Below are positions 1 to 6,387 of a stretch of 9,964 bases of DNA, piece by piece. This DNA is from Candidatus Sodaliphilus limicaballi (GTDB lineage Bacteria > Bacteroidota > Bacteroidia > Bacteroidales > Muribaculaceae). The stretch covers positions 1 to 9,964 of the forward strand of contig JAGHSP010000140.1 of the NCBI GenBank assembly GCA_018065815.1, in the 5' to 3' direction. The position numbers were made by a program, and so were the translations under genes. Numbering within the stretch: the first letter of the stretch is position 1; each line of letters begins with the position of its first letter. Under the pieces are notes generated by a model. It searched no databases, was not told the origin of the DNA, and was given only the letters and a program-made list of their open reading frames with translations.

Positions 1-8
1 GAGAGATG

Positions 9-98
9 TTTTGAGTAGATTTTTGGTAACGACAAAGTCGTTACACTGCATCGTAACCGATGGTCGAGACCGTCGGAGATACCAAAACAGGCTCAAAA
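9..98. other. Nested inverted repeats, possible three-way-junction RNA
   Basis: Four complementary segments nest cleanly. An outer stem pairs TTTTGAG (9-15) with CTCAAAA (92-98). A second stem pairs TTTTGG (21-26) with CCAAAA (82-87). Two inner hairpins follow: TAACGAC/GTCGTTA (27-33 with 37-43, loop AAA) and CCGATGGTC/GACCGTCGG (57-65 with 68-76, one G-T wobble). Such nesting is unlikely by chance and would give a three-way junction as RNA or a branched structure as single-stranded DNA. It could be a structured RNA, the terminator region of a gene left of the window, or a recombination site. No known RNA family was recognised. One + strand frame is open from 2 to about 153 and could instead be the tail of an upstream gene. 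Confidence 0.45.
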
Positions 99-174
99 GC
101 GGCCGAAATAATCAATTAACTTATTTCAGAATTAATAGAACCCGCCATAGATGAAAAAAACAAGTGCTAGTATC

Positions 175-205
175 TTTCATTTCTCAACAAAAAGAATTAT
201 CTTTG
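175..205 (+). promoter_or_regulatory. Bacteroidales-type promoter of the LRR-dockerin cluster
   Basis: A perfect -7 element TATCTTTG lies at 198-205, with a TTTC at 175-178 in the place of the -33 TTTG box and a 19-nt spacer, which fits the Bacteroidota sigma-ABfr consensus (TTTG-N19-21-TAnnTTTG). Transcription would start near 212 and give a leader of about 50 nt before the first LRR gene. No comparable promoter was seen before the second or third paralogue, so the three genes, and perhaps thyA, may share this one. A partial second -7 box, TATCTTTC, lies at 171-178. Confidence 0.6.
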
Positions 206-262
206 TGCACATATTAAACAATTTGTTTCAAAAACCGAAACAAATAAATTCGAGATACTATT

Positions 263-1393
263 ATGACTAAAAAATTATTACTGCTCATTGCTTGCGCCAT
301 CATGTCATGGAGCGCAATGCTTGCCGACGAGGTTACAATCAACGGCATCAAGTATAGTGCTTACACTGGGGCTTACGGCTCGGCCCATGTTATAGGATGC
401 GAGCCGGGTGTCAAGAACCTTGTCATTCCCGCCGAGATTACCTATCAAGGACAGACACTGTCAGTGATATCGATTGGACACAGTGCATTTGCCAATAACA
501 CCGAACTGATTTCGGCAACTATCCCCGGTTCGGTTTCATCGGTAACCACCTGCGCGTTTATGAATTGTACCAGTCTCAAGAAAGTGACAATCCTTGATGG
601 TATATGGTCAATAGGTTCTGGGTGTTTTCAAGGATGCACCTCGCTTGAAGAGGTTTCAATGACCAACTCTGTTACAACACTGGGGCGCAGCGTTTTTAGT
701 TCATGCACATCTCTCAAGAGCATTGTCTTGTCTAACTCGATCGAAAAGATTGAAAGTTTCGCTTTCTATGAGTGTTCTGCCTTGACACATGTCGAGTGGC
801 CTTCAAGCCTTAAGGAGATAGAAAACAATGCGTTTGGTTATTGTAAAGCCTTCAAGCAAATAACAAATCTTCCCACAAGCCTGCGCAAGATTAATTATAG
901 CGCCTTTTCATTCTCTGGCGTGCGCATTTTGTATCTGCCCGAGGGCATTACCGAACTTGGTTATGCTTTTGTGGGTTGTAACGACTTGAAAGTTATTTCA
1001 CTGCCTTCGACTCTTACCACATTGTCTGGCTTTTATGGTTGCAAAGGCCTCGCCGACATTGAATGCCGCATGACAACTCCCATACGCCCAGATTCTGACT
1101 TTGATGCCGATGTGTATTACCACGCGCAGCTGTATGTTCCCAGGGGATGCGTTGGCGCCTACAAGAATGAGGCCGGATGGGACAGGTTTATAGGAATTAC
1201 CGACGATTATTCGCCCTTCCCCTTGAGTGATGTCAACGGCGACAAGGTGACCGACGTGAGCGATGCTAACCGCACCATCAACATGATACTGGGACGCAGC
1301 ACCGACAAGCACCACCGCGATGACGTGAACCGCGATGGAACCATCGATGTGACCGACCTCAACGAAGTGACAAACGCTATCCTGGGTAAATAA
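263..1393 (+). CDS. Secreted BspA-like leucine-rich-repeat protein with C-terminal dockerin (copy 1)
   Basis: The 376-residue product starts with a hydrophobic signal peptide, probably cut after Ala21 (AMLA|DEV). Residues about 50-265 hold LRR_5/BspA-type repeats of about 23 residues with the pattern AFxxCTSLKxVxL. A cap follows at 289-311 (LYVPRGCVGAY), as often ends BspA arrays. Residues 323-376 form a type I dockerin with two calcium loops: Asp323, Asn325, Asp327, Asp331, Asp334, and Asp354, Asn356, Asp358, Asp362, Asp365. In the BspA family, LRR proteins of this type are surface or secreted proteins implicated in adhesion and binding; dockerins normally bind cohesins, but no cohesin gene is in the window. 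The ligand is unknown. The start is set by the signal peptide and the promoter 58 nt upstream. LIAC at 8-11 resembles a lipobox but lies too early, with too short a hydrophobic stretch before it, to be convincing. First of three tandem paralogues. Confidence 0.93.
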   Translation: MTKKLLLLIACAIMSWSAMLADEVTINGIKYSAYTGAYGSAHVIGCEPGVKNLVIPAEITYQGQTLSVISIGHSAFANNTELISATIPGSVSSVTTCAFMNCTSLKKVTILDGIWSIGSGCFQGCTSLEEVSMTNSVTTLGRSVFSSCTSLKSIVLSNSIEKIESFAFYECSALTHVEWPSSLKEIENNAFGYCKAFKQITNLPTSLRKINYSAFSFSGVRILYLPEGITELGYAFVGCNDLKVISLPSTLTTLSGFYGCKGLADIECRMTTPIRPDSDFDADVYYHAQLYVPRGCVGAYKNEAGWDRFIGITDDYSPFPLSDVNGDKVTDVSDANRTINMILGRSTDKHHRDDVNRDGTIDVTDLNEVTNAILGK

Positions 1394-1396
1394 TAA

Positions 1397-1434
1397 ACAT
1401 AAACAATTACAACTATGATAAAGAAAACATTACT
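1397..1434 (+). repeat. 38-bp direct repeat at the start of LRR gene 2 (partner 2554-2591)
   Basis: Positions 1397-1434 and 2554-2591 are identical. They cover the 18 nt before the start codon and the first codons of LRR genes 2 and 3 (including ACATAAACAATTAC). High similarity continues through the signal peptide, to about 1510 and 2668. The upstream sequence of gene 1 is different, so genes 2 and 3 probably arose by a later duplication that included the short intergenic spacer and translation start region. Confidence 0.9.
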
Positions 1435-2542
1435 GCTCATTGCCTGCGCCATCGTGTCATGGAGCGCAATGCTTGCCGACGAGGTTACAATCAACGGCGT
1501 TATATACGATGCATTTACAGGGACCGGCCAGGCGGCTGTTAAAGGATGCGAGACGGGTATCAAGAACCTTGTTATCCCTGCCCAGATTACTTACAACGGA
1601 GAGACTCTGCCAGTGAAATATATTTCTGGTTCAGCATTTGAGAATAACACCGAGTTGGTTTCGGCAACTATCCCCGGTTCGGTTACATCGATATCCTCTG
1701 GCGCGTTTATGAATTGTACCAGCCTCAAGAAAGTGACCTTACTCGACGGTGTGTGGTCAGTGGGTGACTGGTGTTTTCAAGGATGCACCTCGCTTGAAGA
1801 AGTAACAATGACCAACTCGGTTAAAACGCTGGGTTATGCAGCCTTTAACGGATGTGTGGCGCTCAAGACCATAACATTGTCCAACTCGATTGAAACGATC
1901 GAAAGTTTCGCTTTCTATGAATGTTCTGCCTTGACACATGTTGAGTGGCCTTCAAGCCTTAAGGAGATACAAAACAGGGCGTTTGGTTATTGTAAAGCCT
2001 TCAAGCAATTAACAAATCTTCCTACAAGCCTAACCAATATTCATAAAAGCGCCTTTGTACTCTCTGGCGTGCGCATTGTGTATCTGCCCGAGGGCATTAC
2101 CGAGCTTGATGATGCTTTTATGGGCTGTGACGACTTGAAAGTTATTTCACTGCCTTCGACTCTTACCTCATTACAAGGCTTTAGAAGTTGCAAAGGCCTC
2201 ACCGACATTGAATGCCGTGCAACAACTCCCGTATGCCCCCGTTCTTACTTTACCGCTGACGTGTATTACCACGCACAGTTGTATGTCCCCAAGGGATGTG
2301 TGGGAGCATACAAGAGTGCGACAGGATGGGAAGACTTCATAGGGATTACCGACGATTATTCGCCCTTCCCCTTGAGTGATGTCAACGGCGACAAGATTAC
2401 CGACGTGAGCGATGCTAACCGCACCATCAACATGATACTGGGCCGCAGCACCGACAAGCACCACCGTGACGACGTGAACCGTGACGGAACCATCGATATA
2501 ACCGACCTCAACGAGGTAACAAACGCAATCCTGGGCAAATAA
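1415..2542 (+). CDS. Secreted BspA-like leucine-rich-repeat protein with C-terminal dockerin (copy 2)
   Basis: This 375-residue paralogue begins 21 nt after gene 1 stops. It has a signal peptide (probable cut after Ala21), LRR_5/BspA repeats over about residues 48-265, the LYVPKGCVGAY cap, and a dockerin at about 322-375 in which both loops keep the full D-x-N-x-D-xxx-D pattern. The segment around 1905-2030, encoding ESFAFYECSALTHVEWP, is nearly the same as in gene 1, while the repeat preceding it (KTLGYAAFNGC) resembles gene 3. The three genes are therefore mosaic rather than evenly diverged, which suggests gene conversion. Role inferred: secreted or surface binding protein; the ligand and any dockerin partner are unknown. 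It is likely co-transcribed with its neighbours because no promoter or terminator is visible in the 21-nt gap. Confidence 0.93.
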   Translation: MIKKTLLLIACAIVSWSAMLADEVTINGVIYDAFTGTGQAAVKGCETGIKNLVIPAQITYNGETLPVKYISGSAFENNTELVSATIPGSVTSISSGAFMNCTSLKKVTLLDGVWSVGDWCFQGCTSLEEVTMTNSVKTLGYAAFNGCVALKTITLSNSIETIESFAFYECSALTHVEWPSSLKEIQNRAFGYCKAFKQLTNLPTSLTNIHKSAFVLSGVRIVYLPEGITELDDAFMGCDDLKVISLPSTLTSLQGFRSCKGLTDIECRATTPVCPRSYFTADVYYHAQLYVPKGCVGAYKSATGWEDFIGITDDYSPFPLSDVNGDKITDVSDANRTINMILGRSTDKHHRDDVNRDGTIDITDLNEVTNAILGK

Positions 2543-2553
2543 TCAACAACTAT

Positions 2554-2591
2554 ACATAAACAATTACAACTATGATAAAGAAAACATTACT
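2554..2591 (+). repeat. 38-bp direct repeat at the start of LRR gene 3 (partner 1397-1434)
   Basis: Identical to 1397-1434. It covers the 18-nt leader segment and the first codons of LRR gene 3. The matching copies are 1157 bp apart in direct orientation, so recombination between them would delete or duplicate exactly one LRR gene unit while keeping a start and signal peptide. Confidence 0.9.
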
Positions 2592-3690
2592 ACTCATTGC
2601 CTGCGCCATCGTGTCGTGGGGCGCGATGCAAGCCGAAATTGTAACAATCAACGGCGTTATATACGATGCAGGGCTCGGCCAGGCGCTTGTTAAAGGATGC
2701 GAGCCGGGTATCAAGAACCTTGTTATCCCTGCCCAGATTACTTACAACGGAAAGATCTTTCCGGTGACATCATTTTTTGGTGATGGGGTTGCCAACAATA
2801 CCGAACTGGAAACCGCCACTATTGATGGCTCTGAATTTAGCGTTACTTCACGTTCATTCAAAGGCTGTGCCAATCTCAAGAAGGTGACATTACTTGAAGG
2901 CGTACACTATATGGGTGCCTGGTGTTTTGAAGGATGTGTATCGCTTGAAGAAATAACAATGACCAACTCGGTTAAAACGCTGGGTTATGGAGCCTTTAGC
3001 GGATGTGTGTCGCTCAAGAGCCTAACATTGTCCAACTCGATTACTAAGATCGAAGAATACGCTTTCAATGAATGCAAAGCTTTGACACATATAAACTTAC
3101 CCCCCAATCTTGAGACAATAGGCCAGATGGCTTTCAACGGGTGTTCCTCACTCAGGAAGATATCACTCCCCACAACCCTCAAAAAATTAGATCACAACAC
3201 TTTTTCTAAGTCAGGATTACGATATATATATATTCCCGAGGGTATCACCGAGATGGGCTTCGCCTTTGCTGGCTGTAAAGAATTGAGAGTAGTTTCACTG
3301 CCCTCTACGCTCACCCGTTTCCAGGGTTTTTACAGTTGCAGCGGCATCACCGATGTGGAATGCCGCTCTACAACTCCCGTCAAACCAACATACGACTTTG
3401 AACGCGATGTATATCAACACGCACAGCTGTATGTGCCCAAGGGATGTGTTACAGCATATAAGAGGTCAGGCGTGTGGGGCAACTTCATAGGGATTACCGA
3501 CGACTATTCGCCCTTCCCCTTGACCGACACCACTGGCGACAAGGTGACCGACGTGAGCGATGCTAACCGCACCATCAACATGATACTGGGACGTAGCACC
3601 GACAAGCACCACCGTGACGACGTGAACCGTGACGGAACCATCGATATAACCGACCTCAACGAGGTGACAAATGAAATTCTAGGTAAATAA
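2572..3690 (+). CDS. Secreted BspA-like leucine-rich-repeat protein with C-terminal dockerin (copy 3)
   Basis: This is the most diverged paralogue (372 residues). It starts 29 nt after gene 2 ends, with a near-identical signal peptide (AMQA|EIV, probable cut after Ala21). The LRR_5/BspA repeats in the middle differ clearly from copies 1 and 2, for example SRSFKGCANLKKVTL and MAFNGCSSLRKISL. The cap LYVPKGCVTAY and the dockerin (about 319-372) are again nearly identical. One difference is notable: the first calcium loop reads DTTGDKVTD, so the Asn at loop position 3 is Thr321. This could weaken calcium binding, although Thr carries an oxygen ligand. The second loop is intact. The stop lies only 18 nt before thyA with no terminator visible, so read-through into thyA is plausible. 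Ligand unknown. Confidence 0.93.
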   Translation: MIKKTLLLIACAIVSWGAMQAEIVTINGVIYDAGLGQALVKGCEPGIKNLVIPAQITYNGKIFPVTSFFGDGVANNTELETATIDGSEFSVTSRSFKGCANLKKVTLLEGVHYMGAWCFEGCVSLEEITMTNSVKTLGYGAFSGCVSLKSLTLSNSITKIEEYAFNECKALTHINLPPNLETIGQMAFNGCSSLRKISLPTTLKKLDHNTFSKSGLRYIYIPEGITEMGFAFAGCKELRVVSLPSTLTRFQGFYSCSGITDVECRSTTPVKPTYDFERDVYQHAQLYVPKGCVTAYKRSGVWGNFIGITDDYSPFPLTDTTGDKVTDVSDANRTINMILGRSTDKHHRDDVNRDGTIDITDLNEVTNEILGK

Positions 3691-3708
3691 AACAGTAATA
3701 TATACTAC

Positions 3709-4503
3709 ATGAAACAGTATCTCGATCTCGTCAAGCACGTGATGGAAAACGGCACTCTCAAGGAGGACCGCACCGGCACCGGCACTCGCAGCGTGTTCGG
3801 CTACCAGCTGCGGTGCAACCTGGAGGAAGGATTTCCCTTGCTCACCACCAAGAAAGTGCACCTCAAGTCAATAATCTACGAATTGCTGTGGTTCTTGCGC
3901 GGCGACACCAACGTGCGCTGGCTGCAGGAGCACGGCGTGAGAATTTGGAACGAGTGGGCCGATGAGAACGGCGAGCTGGGACCCGTATATGGTCACCAGT
4001 GGCGCTCTTGGCCCGACTACGACGGTGGTGCTATCGACCAGATAGCCAAGGTGGTAGAGGACATCAAGAACAACCCCAACTCACGCCGCCACATCGTGAG
4101 CGCATGGAACGTGGCCGAAGTCAACCGCATGGCACTGCCCCCCTGCCACTCGCTGTTCCAGTTCTACGTGGCCGACGGACGATTGAGCCTGCAACTCTAC
4201 CAGCGCAGCGCCGACCTTTTCCTGGGCGTGCCCTTCAACATCGCCTCTTATGCCCTGTTGCTCATGATGGTAGCACAGGTCACAGGACTCAAGCCAGGCG
4301 ACTTCATACACACCTTTGGCGACGCCCACATCTACCGCAACCACTTCGACCAAGTGAAGCTGCAACTCACCCGCGAGCCACGCAAGCTGCCCGTGATGAA
4401 GCTCAACCCCGAAGTGAAAGACCTGATGGACTTCAAGTATGAAGACTTCACCCTCGAAGGCTACGACCCCCACCCCCCCATCAAAGGCCAAGTAAGCGTG
4501 TAG
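3709..4503 (+). CDS. thyA: Thymidylate synthase
   Basis: ThyA methylates dUMP to dTMP in the cytoplasm, using 5,10-methylene-tetrahydrofolate as carbon and hydride donor and releasing dihydrofolate. The 264-residue length equals that of the E. coli enzyme, and the key residues fall at the same numbers: Arg21 in the phosphate loop, Glu58, Trp80, Arg126-Arg127 (SRRH), catalytic Cys146 in LPPCHSLFQFYV, Asp169, Asn177 (FNIAS), and His207/Tyr209 in HTFGDAHIYRNH. The C-terminus ends in Val, as is usual for the cofactor-closing tail. Nothing is truncated. It follows the third LRR gene by 18 nt and is followed by folA, whose product regenerates tetrahydrofolate from the dihydrofolate made here. No dedicated promoter was found in the 18-nt gap; one could lie inside the LRR gene. 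GC content is visibly higher than in the LRR genes. Confidence 0.98.
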   Translation: MKQYLDLVKHVMENGTLKEDRTGTGTRSVFGYQLRCNLEEGFPLLTTKKVHLKSIIYELLWFLRGDTNVRWLQEHGVRIWNEWADENGELGPVYGHQWRSWPDYDGGAIDQIAKVVEDIKNNPNSRRHIVSAWNVAEVNRMALPPCHSLFQFYVADGRLSLQLYQRSADLFLGVPFNIASYALLLMMVAQVTGLKPGDFIHTFGDAHIYRNHFDQVKLQLTREPRKLPVMKLNPEVKDLMDFKYEDFTLEGYDPHPPIKGQVSV

Positions 4504-4513
4504 TTTTTATAAA

Positions 4514-4624
4514 GGTTTAAAGGTTTAGAGGTTTAAAAGTTTAAAAGGTTTAAAAGTTTAACCCTATATAGGCTATATAGGCTATCTAGGCTATATCTCC
4601 TATAAAAAAATCCTATAAAAAAAT
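4514..4624 (+). repeat. Three blocks of short tandem repeats between thyA and folA
   Basis: The spacer is almost wholly repetitive. Block 1 (about 4514-4561) is an imperfect array of GGTTTAAA-like units (GGTTTAAA, GGTTTAGA, GGTTTAAAA, GTTTAAAA). Block 2 has 9-bp units CTATATAGG at 4564-4572 and 4573-4581, CTATCTAGG at 4582-4590, and a degraded unit at 4591-4599. Block 3 is a perfect 13-bp direct repeat CCTATAAAAAAAT at 4599-4611 and 4612-4624. The last two bases of its second copy are the A and T of the folA start codon. Such arrays can change length by slippage, which would alter the folA leader. No TAnnTTTG promoter is seen here. Confidence 0.88.
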
Positions 4625-5129
4625 GACCGAAGAAGGACGTGAAATCAGTGCCATTGTCGTCATCGACGAGCGTGGTGCCATAGGCAACAAGGGCGGGCTG
4701 CTGTGCCACCTGCCGGCCGACCTCAAACACTTCAAGAACATCACCATGGGGCACTCCATCATGATGGGCCGCCACACGCTCGAGTCGTTCCCCAAGGGGC
4801 CGCTTCCCGGGCGGCAGAACATAGTCATCTCACGCAACCCCGACTATGCCCCCGAGGGCGTGACCATGGTGCACAGCTTCGACGAGGCAGTGGCCAGCGC
4901 CACCATGCCCGGAGAGTTGTTTGTGTTAGGCGGTGCCCAAGTCTATGCCGGCATGTTCCACATGGTGACAACGCTATATCTCACCCGCATCCACCACACC
5001 TTTGAAGAGGCCGATGCCCATTTCCCGGCCATCAATCCCGACGAATGGCAAGAGGTTGACAGCGAGCACCATGCCCCCGACGACCGCAACCCATACCCCT
5101 ACACATTTGTCACCCTAAAACGCCGCTAA
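4623..5129 (+). CDS. folA: Dihydrofolate reductase
   Basis: FolA reduces dihydrofolate to tetrahydrofolate with NADPH in the cytoplasm, closing the cycle opened by ThyA. The 168 residues show the family landmarks: AIGNKGGLL (19-27), LPADLKHFK with the catalytic acid Asp33 (E. coli Asp27), the cofactor-binding MGRHTLES (48-55), the conserved VISRNP (68-73), the GGAQVY dinucleotide motif (103-108) and DAHFP (131-135). The residue matching E. coli Trp22, just before the LPAD segment, is Cys28 (LLCHLPADL). This position affects substrate and antifolate binding, and I believe Cys occurs in other Bacteroidales, but that is from memory. The start at 4623 leaves a slightly long N-terminus (MTEEGRE before ISAIVVID). 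No Shine-Dalgarno is visible. Probably transcribed with thyA. Confidence 0.97.
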   Translation: MTEEGREISAIVVIDERGAIGNKGGLLCHLPADLKHFKNITMGHSIMMGRHTLESFPKGPLPGRQNIVISRNPDYAPEGVTMVHSFDEAVASATMPGELFVLGGAQVYAGMFHMVTTLYLTRIHHTFEEADAHFPAINPDEWQEVDSEHHAPDDRNPYPYTFVTLKRR

Positions 5130-5191
5130 TCCTCCCCGGTTGTAAAATAAATGATGCTAATTCATTGTCCAGTAGGATAATGTCTAAACAA

Positions 5192-5222
5192 CCCCCACCG
5201 CCGAACATAGTGGCGGTGGGGG
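5192..5222. terminator. Strong GC-rich hairpin between convergent folA and rdgB
   Basis: CCCCCACCGCC (5192-5202) and GGCGGTGGGGG (5212-5222) form a perfect 11-bp stem with a 9-nt loop. It lies between the stop codons of two convergent genes, so a bidirectional transcription terminator is the likely role. No clear T-run follows on the + strand; on the - strand the stem is followed by TTGTTTAG, so termination in the rdgB direction looks slightly more canonical. Confidence 0.65.
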
Positions 5223-5242
5223 TATAACGTATGCAATTGTAT

Positions 5243-5258
5243 GCGTCCGGCAGGACGC
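5243..5258. repeat. Small hairpin GCGTCC-GGCA-GGACGC
   Basis: GCGTCC (5243-5248) and GGACGC (5253-5258) pair perfectly around a GGCA tetraloop. It lies 23 nt beyond the rdgB stop codon, so it may be an accessory 3'-end structure of the rdgB transcript or one copy of a small dispersed palindrome. Nothing else was seen in this 152-nt convergent spacer. Confidence 0.4.
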
Positions 5259-5281
5259 TAATCGGAGCAAAAAGGTTAATT

Positions 5282-5860
5282 TCACCCTAGCAGGTGTTTC
5301 ACCAGCGCTGCGGTGGCGCGGCCGCGGTGAGAGATGGCATTCTTCTCCTCACCAGTCATCTGGGCAAAGGTGCGTCCGTCGCCCTCGACCGGGGCAAAGA
5401 TGGGGTCGTAGCCGAAGCCCTCTTCGCCATGGCGCTCGGTGAGGATAGTACCCTCCACCTTGCCCTCAAACGTGCTCACGCGGTCACCCTCGATCAGGGC
5501 AATCACGGTGCGGAAGCGTGCCGACCGCTCGGTCACGCCCTGCATCTTCGTGAGCACCTTGTCCATGTTGCGCTCGCTGTCGTGGGCCACCCCGCCATAG
5601 CGGGCCGAATACACCCCCGGCTCCCCGCCCAGGGCATCAATCTCAAGGCCTGTGTCGTCGCTGAAACAGTCCATGCCGTAGTGTTCCTTGATGAACTGCG
5701 CCTTCATGAGCGCATTCCCGTCGAGCGTGTCGGCGGTTTCAGGGATATCAACGTCGCAACCGATGTCGGCCAGCGACAGCACCTCCATGCGTCCGCCCAC
5801 AATCTGCCTCAACTCCTGCAGCTTATGGGCATTATTAGTAGCAAAAACAATCTTCTTCAT
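5282..5860 (-). CDS. rdgB: RdgB/HAM1 non-canonical purine NTP pyrophosphatase
   Basis: The enzyme hydrolyses ITP, dITP and XTP to monophosphates and pyrophosphate, keeping deaminated purines out of DNA and RNA; it is cytoplasmic. The 192-residue protein shows all family signatures: the phosphate-binding FATNNAHKLQEL (6-17), SDDTGLEIDALGG (67-79) with Asp69 at the position of the E. coli RdgB catalytic aspartate, GVYSARYGG (82-90), FGYDPIF (149-155) and SHRGRA (177-182). Its length is normal for the family and nothing is missing. The ATG at 5858-5860 directly precedes KKIVFATNN, which fixes the start. It is transcribed alone, convergent to folA, from a promoter about 30 nt upstream. It complements the neighbouring dTMP/folate genes only loosely, as another nucleotide-pool enzyme. 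Confidence 0.97.
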   Translation of the reverse strand: MKKIVFATNNAHKLQELRQIVGGRMEVLSLADIGCDVDIPETADTLDGNALMKAQFIKEHYGMDCFSDDTGLEIDALGGEPGVYSARYGGVAHDSERNMDKVLTKMQGVTERSARFRTVIALIEGDRVSTFEGKVEGTILTERHGEEGFGYDPIFAPVEGDGRTFAQMTGEEKNAISHRGRATAALVKHLLG

Positions 5861-5885
5861 GCGGTAATTTATTTTAATTCAGTTA

Positions 5886-5918
5886 CAAAGGTAACGAAAA
5901 TTTATCTAAAAGACGAAA
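5886..5918 (-). promoter_or_regulatory. rdgB promoter
   Basis: On the - strand TACCTTTG (5886-5893) matches the TAnnTTTG -7 element, and TTTC (5915-5918) sits 21 nt upstream in the -33 position. The transcript would begin near 5879, leaving a leader of about 20 nt before the rdgB ATG. Confidence 0.55.
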
Positions 5919-5956
5919 CTCGCCCCAAAAAGTGTAAATAACACAAATTTTATAGT

Positions 5957-6028
5957 CCAAAACATGCTTTTATTTTTCCCGAACAGGGTGTTTTTATGCC
6001 TTTGAGGAAAAATAAAAGCATGTTTTGG
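5957..6028. repeat. Perfect 23-bp inverted repeat, orphan copy of the ATPase promoter palindrome
   Basis: The left arm 5957-5979 (starting CCAAAACATGC) is perfectly complementary to 6006-6028, around a 26-nt loop. Positions 5963-6026 align with 6326-6390, the promoter palindrome of the ATPase gene: arms are nearly identical, and the central 29 nt differ at six positions. The TATCTTTG box of the other copy is TGCCTTTG here, so this copy has probably lost promoter activity. Similarity stops right before the base where the ATPase start codon would lie. It may be the remnant of a lost ATPase gene copy or a separate short mobile palindrome. An outer ATAGTC/GACTAT pair lies at 5952-5957 and 6035-6040. 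Confidence 0.85.
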
Positions 6029-6035
6029 GGGTGTG

Positions 6036-6076
6036 ACTATTCAGCAATAGAATTTTGCAGAGTCCCCGCCCAGACC
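6036..6076 (+). repeat. Degenerate fragment of the ACTATTCAGCAAT repeat
   Basis: ACTATTCAGCAATAGAATTTTG followed by TCCCCGCCCAGACC resembles 9909-9950, where ACTATTCAGCAATGG, ATTTTG and TCCCCGCGCGGATC occur in the same order. It appears to be a decayed copy of part of the same repeat family. The rest of the gene-free stretch 5861-6391 (6077-6138 and 6248-6327) holds AT-rich sequence in which no gene was seen; 6245-6258 carries an inverted version of the same motif (ATTGGTGAATAGTT). Confidence 0.5.
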
Positions 6077-6138
6077 TTATGAAAATCTTTCTCTCGCACA
6101 AAGCATAAGGCAAAGAGAGGCTGAAAGCTATTTTCTAG

Positions 6139-6247
6139 GCGAAGCATAAAATCAAAATAAAAATATTTTCTTTTTTTACCGGACAACTATAATTTTCAAT
6201 GAAAAAATCTGTGAGTTCAGTGAGATCCGCGCGGGGAGTTCCATTGG
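6139..6247 (+). repeat. Left copy of a 110-bp inverted repeat
   Basis: These 109 nt, from GCGAAGCATAA to TTCCATTGG, match the reverse complement of 9793-9903 with four substitutions and two single-base indels. Features inside are an AT-rich half with a poly-T run, ACCGGACAAC, a small TTTTC-AAT-GAAAA hairpin, the direct repeat GTGAG-TTCA-GTGAG, and the self-complementary CCGCGCGG (6227-6234). It contains no transposase or credible gene. The two copies flank about 3.5 kb holding the ATPase gene and the TonB operon. It is best described as a short interspersed (MITE- or REP-like) repeat of unknown family. Confidence 0.85.
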
Positions 6248-6327
6248 TGAATAGTTACTTTGGGGGTATCATACTGCTGAAAATGGTGAAAAAATATCCA
6301 AATAGTCATACGAAATCCAATAAAAAA

Positions 6328-6387
6328 ATGCGTTTTATTTTTCCCGAACAAGGTATTTTTGTATCTTTGCGGAAAAATAAAAGCATG
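6328..6387 (+). promoter_or_regulatory. Palindromic promoter of the ATPase gene
   Basis: ATGCGTTTTATTTTTCC (6328-6344) pairs with GGAAAAATAAAAGCAT (6371-6386), with one bulged G at 6332, around a 26-nt loop. The loop holds the perfect -7 element TATCTTTG at 6362-6369, so transcription should begin in the right arm near 6376, about 16 nt before the ATG at 6392. The -33 region falls in the T-rich left arm and has no clear TTTG. The promoter is thus embedded in an inverted repeat that could bind a dimeric regulator or form a cruciform. A second, decayed copy lies at 5957-6028. Confidence 0.7.

Noticed and set aside
2..153. Open + strand frame reaching the left window edge, possible C-terminal end of an upstream gene
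   Set aside because: Fifty codons without a stop are not rare by chance, the translation (RDVLSRFLVTTKS...) matches nothing I recognise, and the same bases form nested stems that better explain the sequence.
263..330. Lipoprotein signal in the LRR proteins (LIAC at residues 8-11)
   Set aside because: The hydrophobic stretch before the Cys is only about six residues and hydrophobic sequence continues after it to an AMLA|D-type cleavage site, which fits signal peptidase I better.
4514..4624. CRISPR array between thyA and folA
   Set aside because: The repeat units are only 8-13 bp, directly adjoining, and there are no unique spacers or cas genes.
5294..5941. 215-residue + strand ORF opposite rdgB
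   Set aside because: rdgB on the other strand has all family motifs; this frame has low-complexity Ala/His-rich sequence typical of an antisense shadow.
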